21,137 nucleotides of DNA, taken from the IMG/VR virus record IMGVR_UViG_3300030328_003950, positions 7,171 to 28,307 of that record. One strand, given 5' to 3'. Origin of the DNA: a virus. The notes beneath the pieces were generated by a model, which was given only the letters and a program-made list of their open reading frames with translations, had not been told where the DNA came from and made no database searches. Below are positions 15,601 to 21,137 of this stretch, piece after piece; position 1 is the stretch's first letter, and the number at the start of each line of letters is the position of its first letter. The translations under genes were made by a program, and so were the position numbers.

Positions 15601-18600
15601 GCAACAGTTAATAGTTATTCACCAGATAATTTTGAGAATGATTTACCAACTTTCAGAGGAACAGATGTTAGTGATTATATTGATGCTAGACCAAGAGTAA
15701 AGGAGATTAGTTCTTCATCGGCTTCTCCATTTGATTATGATAGTCGTGATTTTAGTGTTTCTGGTGTAGCTCCTTCTGTTTTAGTTGGAGATGAGACTGT
15801 AACATTAACATATTCACATTATCTTTCTAGAGTTGATAAAATATATCTAAGTAAAGATGGATTCTTTGAGTTAAAACAAGGATCACCAGCTCCACAAGGT
15901 GATGTTGTCCCACCAGAAGATCCTGCAGGATCTTTTTGTGTCGCTACAATTTTCTGTGCTCCATATGTACGTAGAATTAGAGGATTTACTAATGTTATTG
16001 TAGCAAAACATAAGCGATATACAATGTCTGATATTGCTAGATTGGAAAGTAGAGTAAAAAATGTAGAATTTTATACTCAGTTATCTTTATTAGAAACTGA
16101 TACAGCTACTCTTACAATTACTGACGCAAAATCTGGACTTGATAGATTTAAATCTGGATTCTTTGTAGATAACTTCAAGAGTCATTCTGCTCATGCAGTT
16201 GGACATCCTAATTTTAGTACTTCAATTGATAAAGCTAAAGGAGAATTAAGGCCAACTCATTATACTCATGGTCTTGATCTTCTTCTTGGATCCGAACAGG
16301 TTATTGGTATTGGTACTACAGCTGATCCGAATGCAGATTTAAGTGAAGTTGCAGATTTGCAATCAAATGATCTAAAGAGAAGTGGTGATATAGTAACATT
16401 AAATTTTGATGAAGTTGAATTTATATCACAGAAATTTGCTACAAGAACTGAAAATGTAAATCCATTCGCAGCTGTTGTGTGGGTTGGTGGTGTAGAATTG
16501 AATCCTAATAGTGATGTATGGGTAAATGAAAAAAGACTTGATGCAAATGTTGTTGATGTTGAAGGTGATTATGCAAAAACATTACATAATTTACAAATAG
16601 ATCCTAATACAGGATTAAGTCCTATTGATTGGAATTCATGGGAAGAAGTTTGGTCTTCTACTGATGTTAGTGTTAAAAAGACAGGTTCTAAGCAATCTGG
16701 TTTTCAAACTACTAGGGTAGAAAGGTGGAGTCAAGGAGGTGATGATTATACAAGAACACATCAAGTAAATACAACAACTGATTATTTTGAGGAGTCAACT
16801 ACAGTTGATCGTGGAATGTCACGTAGTGGTATTCAGTTTGAAGTTGTTGAAAAAATTGATAGTCAGAGTTTAGGTGATAAACTTGTTAGCCAGGAAACTA
16901 TTCCTTATATGAGATCTAGAAATATTGAATTTATTGCAACAAGAGTACAACCAGGTACTAGATTCTATACATTCTTTGATGGTCAAGATGTAGATAAGTA
17001 TATGACACCAAAACTTCTTGAAATTGAAATGGAAAGTGGTGTATTTCAGGTTGGTGAAACGGTTGTTGGTACTAAAGGTGATCCATTACACACAGGTTCT
17101 GGGCCAAGAATAACATTTAGAACTGCACAACCAGATCATAAATTTGGTTCATATAATGATCCTAGAATAGTATATGATGTTAATCCATATTCAGATACTA
17201 TTGGCATAGGTTCTAATTATTCTGCAACAAGTACAATTTTGAATATTGATACTAAATCTTTACAAGAGAAAGTACTTGGTAAATTTAATGGATATGTTTC
17301 TAAAGGTATGGATCTAGTAGGTAATACTAGTGGTGCTATTGCAAAAATAGTTGATGTTAGATTAATTAGTGACGAAAAAGGTGCTTTATTAGGATCTTTC
17401 TTTATACCAGATCCAACATTTACATCTGCTCCTGAATTTAGAACTGGTAAGAAGACATTTAGAATGACCAGTAGTAAAACTGATTCTCGAGCACCTCTTG
17501 ATCGTGCATCTGCAGCTCAAGCTAATTTTAGAGCTGAAGGAACCTTGAATACAATTCAAGAAGATATAATGAATATCAGAAATGCTGAAATTCAACAGAA
17601 TAGTGTGAGTGATAGTAAGATAGTAAGTAAGACTACAACAAAAACATTCCAAACACAATCATTTGAAGAGAGACATTCAACACAAGTTCAATATGCTGAT
17701 CCTCTTGCAGAATCATTTGAAGTAACTGACGTTAATGGTGTCTTTATTAACTCTTGTGATATTTGGTTCCAAACAAAAGATACTAAGATTCCTGTAACTT
17801 GCCAAATTAGAACAATGGCATCAGGATTACCTACTACTAAGATTTTAGCTTTTGCTGAATGTACATTAGATCCTGATCAGGTTGAAGTTTCTAAATTTGG
17901 TACAAAGAAAACAACATTTACATTCCCATCTCCAGTATATCTTGAGGGTGGTGGTGAAGAATATGCAATAGTTCTAATTTCACAATCTAATGATTATAAT
18001 GTGTTTATTTGTAGGATGGGTGATGAAGATCTTGAGGATAGAAATCTTGAAGAAAGTGAAAGAAGAATTGTTTCTCAACAACCATATTTGGGATCATTAT
18101 TTAAATCACAAAATGGTTCTACATGGGATCCAAGTCAATTTGAGGATCTTAAATTTACACTTAATAAATGTAAATTTGTTCCTGGCCCAGGCGCATTAAA
18201 ACTTTATAATCCAGAATTGGGTGAAGGTGAAATGGAGAATCCTATTTTGAGACCAAATCCATTTACATTTAACTCTAATCATGTAAAAATTGAATTACAA
18301 GGTAATAGTAGTACTGCTACAAGTAATTGGCCAATTGGTTCTAGATTAACACAAACAAGTAATACAAGTACTGAAGGTTTTGTTGTTGCACATTTAGGAT
18401 CTCTTAATACAGCTGCATATCAAACTGGAACTGGTATTGGATTAACTCCTGCTGCTAGTAATTTAACTTACACTGGAATTGGATTAACATCTATTACTGG
18501 TGATGGTGATGGTGCAGTAGCTTCTATCGTTATTAATAGTGGTGCTGTTAATAGTATTAGTGTAACAGGTGCTGGATCTGGATATAAGGTGGGTGATGTT

Positions 18601-20172
18601 CTTGGAGCTTCTCTTGGAGAAACTGGTAGAAATGTAAGATTTTCTGTTACTGCTGTTAGTGGAACAAATAGTGTTATTCTGAATAAAGTTCAAGGTGAAT
18701 TTAATACTTCTGGAACATTACAATCTATAGCAGCAAATGGTACTAAGACTAGTTTAAATAATGGTAAACCTGATGCAGTTAACACACTAACTCCAGATAA
18801 AGATGGATTATATGTTCATGTAAAACATAGAAATCATGGTATGCACGCTTCTAATAATAGAGTTATCATATCTGATGCTGTAGGTGTTACTACTACCACT
18901 AGATTATCCGAAAAATATGAACATAATTCAAGTAAATTTATTTCTGTTGATGATGCATCTATCTTTACCTCATTTGAAAATATCGCTGTTTCTGCAGCTA
19001 ATACTGGATATGTAAAAATTGGAAATGAAATTATTGGATATAAAGGAACTAATACTGGTACTACACCAAATAGACTTACTGGTATTTCTAGAGGTGTTGA
19101 TAATACAAATGCAGAAACACATAAAGCTAAGAAAAGAATTCGTAAATATGAAGCTGCTGGTGTTTCATTGAGACGAATTAATACTACTCATCAATTCTCA
19201 ACTGTTGATAATACATTACAACCTACTCTTGATGGGTATTATATTAAAATTGATGTTACTGGTACTGGTAATGGTACAATTAGGGATGGAAGTAACTCTT
19301 TTGCAAAATTAAAAATTGCTGAAGATGAAGTTACTGGTGGTAAAATAGTGAGAGCTACACAAAATATTCAATTTGAAGCTGTAACTCCATTGATTGAATT
19401 TATGACTCCTGTTGATACATCTTTAAGTACTAGAGTAAGAACGGTATCTGGAACAAGTGTTGGAGGTGCTGAAGCTTCATTCCAAGATCAGGGATTTGAA
19501 TCTATTGGATTGGGAGGTGCTACATATTTTGATACTCCTAGAATTATATCTTCTAAGATAAATGAACAAAATAATTTGACTAGTTTACCTGGTTCTAAAT
19601 CTTTCACTACAGAATTAATTTTATCCAGTAAGGATACAAATGTATCACCAGTTATTGATTTAGATAGACTTTCTATTATTACAACAACAAATAGATTAGA
19701 TAAAGTAACTACTGACTATAAGACAGATTCTAGAGTTAATAGTTTGTTTGATGATCCAAATGGTGCTGTTTATATTACTAAACGTGTTAATTTGGAAAAT
19801 CCAGCAACTTCATTACAAGTAAGATTTGCTGCTTATATGCATGTTAGTAATGATATTAGAGTTTTATATCGTTTAATTAGACAGGATAGTCCAGTAAGTG
19901 AATCTCCATTCCAACTATTCCCAGGATATAGGAATTTAAGAGATACTACTGGTGATGGATTTGGTGATGAGTTAATTAATTATAGAGATTCTGATGGTAC
20001 TCCAGATAGAAGAGTTCCAGCTTCGAGACATGATGATGAGATGAGAGATCATCAATATACTGCTAATGATTTAGTAGAATTTCATGGATTCCAAATTAAA
20101 GTTATAATGACTGGAACCAATCAGGCTAAAGTCCCTAGAATCAGAGACTTTAGGGCCATTGCGTTAGCATAA
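12694..20172 (+). CDS. Giant DUF4815-type virion structural protein (gp9/gp10 position)
   Basis: The product is 2,492 aa. Its N-terminus (N-V-S-P-Y-F-D-D-F, then F-K-P-G-x-P-V-Q-A-R-E-L-T-Q-L-Q-T at 27-43, then G-P-G-K-A-Y-V-R-G-Y-E-I at 355-366) is typical of DUF4815 proteins of T4-like cyanophages. Later conserved blocks are D-I-A-R-L-E-S-R-V-K-N-V-E-F-Y-T (~1112-1127, short helical segment), N-P-F-A...L-N-P-N-S-D-V-W (~1256), I-P-Y-M-R-S-R-N-I-E-F followed by F-F-D-G-x-D-V (~1403-1432), and D-P-L-A-E-S-F ending in a Y-A-I-V-L-I-S-x-S-N block (~1668-1775). A GxGY unit (18520-18663) and an IGNE...RG...H module (18973-19180) follow, and the protein ends in a conserved F-Q-I-K-V-I-M-T...R-I-R-D-F-R-A-I-A segment. 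T4 has genes 9 and 10 here, so a baseplate-fibre connecting role is likely but inferred. It starts 4 nt after gp8 without a clear Shine-Dalgarno site and its stop overlaps the next start by one base. Confidence 0.85.
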   Translation: MPQETNLNVSPYFDDFNEDKNFKRVLFKPGSPVQARELTQLQTILQNQIEKFGQHFFKEGSIVIPGQLSYDAQYEAIELQNTFLGVPVSEYLDQLVGKVIKGETSGVEAKVVNYILSTRSDRGTNTLYIKYTKAGDDFTTNTFNDGENLIASTDIEYGLSSRVIANNPFATTIALNAASTGSAASVAEGVYFIRGYFVKVTAQTVIIDQYDNSPTARVGLYLDENVVTAFDDATLFDNAAGFSNFAAPGADRFQLKPTLISKDIDDLNDANFIELLRVRNGNREKFVKKTEYNIIADELARRTYDESGNYYVTPFGVQVRESLNNREGNNGVYFDTQKTSKGNDPSSDLMIYQVGPGKAYVRGYEIENPGNDFLDVEKPRTTKTLKKQAVAFDRCSKIKLNRVFGAASVGLGNNTVIELRDQRCAASQTSGAGNQIGVARVYDFKLEAAAYSNDASVYECFLWDIQTFTTLVVNSSLTAIDGSLIEGARSGARGYLKSAASGTTLSLTSVSGEFVIDEPIKVNGVEDGKTITSITEFSIDDVKSIFKDYGGGREFAADTVLSRLGNPAPAGTEYTIATNGVVKVGGARFRSGIKIGDIVKYQKSNESDPTYNRVSAINSAGTEITIDALAADVAGVCQKERPSGSAIVTSDFKIARPYLIDARNSSLLSDLPATFISNVDLGDSEVQIRKEYSVNVSGSRATVTITDTDLFFETFDEERYNLTFANGAVQTLTEENIQFNATRKTATLVGLDQASSSGSIFLTTLKRTTPKAQTKSLTRCKTITINKSKLSGSGTANNTKNDGLTTSNVYGTRVQDNEICLNVPDGVRVHAVFESSTKGNPVLPRVVLVNRSSNLNNTIQGEIMLGTVSGAAARVVASAAKRVDVVYINDLEFEEEERVIFKSSGIVGDVSRVDEGDKEISSDFRFDTGQRAEYYDYARIIRKQNTPDPSKRITIVFDHYILDGDAGDFATVNSYSPDNFENDLPTFRGTDVSDYIDARPRVKEISSSSASPFDYDSRDFSVSGVAPSVLVGDETVTLTYSHYLSRVDKIYLSKDGFFELKQGSPAPQGDVVPPEDPAGSFCVATIFCAPYVRRIRGFTNVIVAKHKRYTMSDIARLESRVKNVEFYTQLSLLETDTATLTITDAKSGLDRFKSGFFVDNFKSHSAHAVGHPNFSTSIDKAKGELRPTHYTHGLDLLLGSEQVIGIGTTADPNADLSEVADLQSNDLKRSGDIVTLNFDEVEFISQKFATRTENVNPFAAVVWVGGVELNPNSDVWVNEKRLDANVVDVEGDYAKTLHNLQIDPNTGLSPIDWNSWEEVWSSTDVSVKKTGSKQSGFQTTRVERWSQGGDDYTRTHQVNTTTDYFEESTTVDRGMSRSGIQFEVVEKIDSQSLGDKLVSQETIPYMRSRNIEFIATRVQPGTRFYTFFDGQDVDKYMTPKLLEIEMESGVFQVGETVVGTKGDPLHTGSGPRITFRTAQPDHKFGSYNDPRIVYDVNPYSDTIGIGSNYSATSTILNIDTKSLQEKVLGKFNGYVSKGMDLVGNTSGAIAKIVDVRLISDEKGALLGSFFIPDPTFTSAPEFRTGKKTFRMTSSKTDSRAPLDRASAAQANFRAEGTLNTIQEDIMNIRNAEIQQNSVSDSKIVSKTTTKTFQTQSFEERHSTQVQYADPLAESFEVTDVNGVFINSCDIWFQTKDTKIPVTCQIRTMASGLPTTKILAFAECTLDPDQVEVSKFGTKKTTFTFPSPVYLEGGGEEYAIVLISQSNDYNVFICRMGDEDLEDRNLEESERRIVSQQPYLGSLFKSQNGSTWDPSQFEDLKFTLNKCKFVPGPGALKLYNPELGEGEMENPILRPNPFTFNSNHVKIELQGNSSTATSNWPIGSRLTQTSNTSTEGFVVAHLGSLNTAAYQTGTGIGLTPAASNLTYTGIGLTSITGDGDGAVASIVINSGAVNSISVTGAGSGYKVGDVLGASLGETGRNVRFSVTAVSGTNSVILNKVQGEFNTSGTLQSIAANGTKTSLNNGKPDAVNTLTPDKDGLYVHVKHRNHGMHASNNRVIISDAVGVTTTTRLSEKYEHNSSKFISVDDASIFTSFENIAVSAANTGYVKIGNEIIGYKGTNTGTTPNRLTGISRGVDNTNAETHKAKKRIRKYEAAGVSLRRINTTHQFSTVDNTLQPTLDGYYIKIDVTGTGNGTIRDGSNSFAKLKIAEDEVTGGKIVRATQNIQFEAVTPLIEFMTPVDTSLSTRVRTVSGTSVGGAEASFQDQGFESIGLGGATYFDTPRIISSKINEQNNLTSLPGSKSFTTELILSSKDTNVSPVIDLDRLSIITTTNRLDKVTTDYKTDSRVNSLFDDPNGAVYITKRVNLENPATSLQVRFAAYMHVSNDIRVLYRLIRQDSPVSESPFQLFPGYRNLRDTTGDGFGDELINYRDSDGTPDRRVPASRHDDEMRDHQYTANDLVEFHGFQIKVIMTGTNQAKVPRIRDFRAIALA

Positions 20173-20375
20173 TGGATTATACACAAGTCGAAGGTAGGAA
20201 TGATCTTTTCAGGGATAGTGATAGTGGAGCTATCATTAATACTGATAGATCATCCTATTTGGCATATAAAACTAATAGAGAACAAAAACTAAAAGATGTG
20301 GAAAGAATTAATAAATTGGAAAATGATGTTTCCGATATAAAGACTCTTCTTAACACAATAATCGATAAGTTATAA
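20172..20375 (+). CDS. Small conserved phage protein with C-terminal coiled coil (67 aa)
   Basis: This 67-aa protein starts at the ATG sharing one base with the stop of the preceding giant gene (TAATG), suggesting translational coupling; no good Shine-Dalgarno site is seen. The N-terminal half has V-E-G-R-N-D-L-F-R-D and S-G-A-I-I-N-T-D-R-S-S-Y, a pattern I recognise from small hypothetical proteins in the structural clusters of T4-like cyanophages. The second half is charged and helical, with heptad-spaced hydrophobics (R-I-N-K-L-E-N-D-V-S-D-I-K-T-L-L-N-T-I-I), so it probably forms a short coiled coil. There is no signal peptide or membrane segment. Its function is unknown; a minor structural or assembly role is inferred from context only. 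Confidence 0.75.
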   Translation: MDYTQVEGRNDLFRDSDSGAIINTDRSSYLAYKTNREQKLKDVERINKLENDVSDIKTLLNTIIDKL

Positions 20376-20376
20376 T

Positions 20377-20392
20377 TAGATAAATATATCTA
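20377..20392. repeat. AT-rich inverted repeat in intergenic gap
   Basis: TAGATA and TATCTA form a perfect 6-bp inverted repeat around the 4-nt centre AATA, directly after the stop of the 67-aa gene. It overlaps the candidate late promoter at 20379. The stem is all A/T except one G-C pair and has no U tract, so it is a poor terminator. Confidence 0.5.
20379..20386 (+). promoter_or_regulatory. Candidate T4-type late promoter before the small tail-gene block
   Basis: GATAAATA matches the T4 late promoter core TATAAATA at 7 of 8 bases. It would start transcription near 20392, about 22 nt before the ATG at 20414. It lies in the largest intergenic gap of the window (38 nt). Confidence 0.5.
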
Positions 20393-20413
20393 GACGAAAC
20401 TACATCTTAAATA

Positions 20414-20755
20414 ATGGCTGTATACGTTGTAAATTTGGTAATAGATCAAGGGGCAGATTTTAGCCAGACATTTAATCTTGAAGATGATGCTTCTGGTGGT
20501 GCTTTAGATCTTGCTGGATATGCAGGAGCAGCACAACTCCGTAAACATTCTTCTAGTAAGAAGAAATATGATTTTGCGGTGGCATTTCCTGATAGGGGGA
20601 ATGGAATTGTAAGAATTGATATGACAGATAGTGTGACAACTGGTATTAAAGCTGGTCGTTATGTTTATGATATTCTTCTTACTGATTCTGGTGGTAGTAG
20701 GACGAGGATCGTAGAAGGATCCGCTCTAGTTAGAGAAGGTGCTACAAAGGTTTAA
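20414..20755 (+). CDS. Small tail protein with BppU/Ig-like fold pattern (113 aa)
   Basis: The 113-aa product follows the pattern of a widespread small phage domain similar to the N-terminal domain of baseplate protein BppU: D-Q-G-A-D-F-S-Q-T-F-N-L (residues 11-22), D-L-A-G-Y-x-x-x-A-Q-L-R (32-43), G-N-G-I-V-R-I-D-M-T (62-71), G-x-Y-V-Y-D-I-L-L (81-89), then I-V-E-G-S-A-L-V at the end. Such domains are all-beta and usually attach receptor-binding parts to the baseplate or fibre. The ATG is 38 nt after the previous stop behind a candidate late promoter; no clear Shine-Dalgarno sequence is present. The next gene starts 3 nt after the stop. The fold assignment is by pattern only. Confidence 0.75.
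   Translation: MAVYVVNLVIDQGADFSQTFNLEDDASGGALDLAGYAGAAQLRKHSSSKKKYDFAVAFPDRGNGIVRIDMTDSVTTGIKAGRYVYDILLTDSGGSRTRIVEGSALVREGATKV
20746..20750 (+). promoter_or_regulatory. Ribosome binding site for the 73-aa gene
   Basis: AAAGG ends 8 nt before the ATG at 20759 and lies inside the last codons of the preceding gene. It supports that start and coupled translation. Confidence 0.5.
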
Positions 20756-20758
20756 CTT

Positions 20759-20980
20759 ATGGCTATTAAAGTTCGAGTTGGTCAACAAACTGGTGTAAAG
20801 GTTCCAACAACATCGTCTACATCTGGTGGTACTATGGCTAGTATGTCAGATACTGATGTGAGTGCTGTTTCTAACGGCTCTGTTTTGGTTTATGATGCTA
20901 ATTTGAGTAAGTGGATTGCCACTAATGAATTAACACCAACAAATACAAAAAATCTAGACGTTAACGGAGGATCGTTCTAA
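20759..20980 (+). CDS. Small tail-fibre-associated protein (73 aa)
   Basis: This 73-aa protein begins M-A-I-K-V-R-V-G-Q and has the segment D-V-S-A-V-S-N-G-S-V-L-V-Y-D with S-K-W near residues 34-52. That segment matches a short motif (L-x-D-V...G-x-x-L-x-Y-D...x-W) recurring in phage tail-fibre and tail-associated proteins. Small proteins of this shape sit before fibre genes in T4-like cyanophages. It has no membrane or signal segment and is rich in Ser and Thr. It is preceded by an AAAGG site, and its stop codon overlaps the ATG of the next gene by one base. A structural role is inferred; the exact function is unknown. Confidence 0.7.
   Translation: MAIKVRVGQQTGVKVPTTSSTSGGTMASMSDTDVSAVSNGSVLVYDANLSKWIATNELTPTNTKNLDVNGGSF
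20966..20970 (+). promoter_or_regulatory. Strong Shine-Dalgarno for the downstream fibre gene
   Basis: GGAGG lies 9 nt before the ATG at 20980, within the last codons of the 73-aa gene. It is the best ribosome binding site near any start in the window and fixes the start of the fibre-like gene. Confidence 0.7.
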
Positions 20981-21137
20981 TGGCCAGTAAGATTAGAATA
21001 CATAGATCTACTGGTGCGGCTGCTCCTAGTTCTTTGGAATTTGGAGAATTAGCAGCAACTGTAGAACAGGGAACCGCTGGTACTTCCGCCAATAAAGCGG
21101 GACGTATTTTTATAGGTAATGTTGCAGGAAACCCTGT
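20980..21137 (+). CDS. Tail-fibre-like protein, N-terminal fragment (3'-partial)
   Basis: Only the first 52 codons lie in the window. The sequence M-A-S-K-I-R-I-H-R-S-T-G, then A-P-S-S-L-E-F-G-E-L-A, then A-G-R-I-F-I-G-N follows the known N-terminal pattern K-I-x-x-(R/K)-R-S...P...L-x-x-G-E-L-A...(G)-R-(L/I)-(F/Y)-(I/V)-G-N of phage tail fibres and major-tropism-determinant-like proteins, where it forms a small attachment domain. The ATG overlaps the preceding stop (TAATG) and has a good GGAGG site. The receptor-binding part would lie beyond the right edge. Confidence 0.75.
   Translation, partial: MASKIRIHRSTGAAAPSSLEFGELAATVEQGTAGTSANKAGRIFIGNVAGNP

Noticed and set aside
20377-20392. Rho-independent terminator after the 67-aa gene
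   Set aside because: The stem is only 6 bp, almost all A/T, and lacks a following U tract.
1-21137. Avoidance of other restriction words (GATC, CCWGG, GAATTC, CTGCAG, CCGG)
   Set aside because: The first four are present. CCGG seems very rare, but rare CCG/CGG codon use in AT-rich DNA explains that without restriction selection.

Overview
The window looks like part of the late structural (baseplate and tail-adhesin) region of a T4-like marine myovirus, most likely a cyanophage of the Prochlorococcus/Synechococcus type. The evidence is a recognisable, enlarged gp8 baseplate wedge protein, a giant YHYH-domain virion protein directly before it, a DUF4815-type giant virion protein directly after it, and a run of small tail genes leading into a fibre gene. 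All genes lie on the + strand. The DNA is AT-rich, roughly one third G+C by eye. There are no tRNAs, metabolic genes, insertion sequences or CRISPR arrays. A related T4-like phage of another marine bacterium, such as a pelagiphage, cannot be excluded from this stretch alone.

Layout: (1) 1-11061 is one open frame, cut by the left window edge (at least 3,686 aa). It sits where T4 carries gene 7, and is a mosaic of a lectin-like end, a YHYH domain, 'HGL..G' repeats, five Cys/PRxTDP repeats, GxGY repeats and a seven-repeat Ycf48/BNR-like beta-propeller. (2) 11085-12689 is gp8, with the T4 gp8 core plus two insertions. (3) 12694-20172 is a 2,492-aa DUF4815 virion protein in the place of T4 genes 9/10. 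(4) 20172-20375 is a 67-aa coiled-coil protein. (5) 20414-20755 is a BppU/Ig-like small tail protein. (6) 20759-20980 is a 73-aa tail-associated protein. (7) 20980 to the right edge is the start of a tail-fibre-like gene. Non-coding DNA totals only about 70 nt. There is no gene-free stretch above 300 nt.

The genes are tightly packed (gaps of 23, 4, 38 and 3 nt and two 1-nt overlaps), as expected of co-transcribed late genes. Two T4-type late promoter candidates (7/8 matches to TATAAATA) fall in the only two gaps larger than 4 nt. Together the products would build the outer baseplate wedge and its host-contacting appendages.

The most striking DNA-level signal is that I find no GGWCC site (GGACC or GGTCC), while GGGCC/GGCCC occurs 14 times. 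All 12 Gly-Pro pairs use the otherwise rare Gly codons GGG or GGC. This looks like selection against the AvaII-type restriction specificity known from cyanobacteria. The most striking protein-level signals are the seven-repeat propeller inside a baseplate protein and modules shared between neighbouring baseplate proteins.
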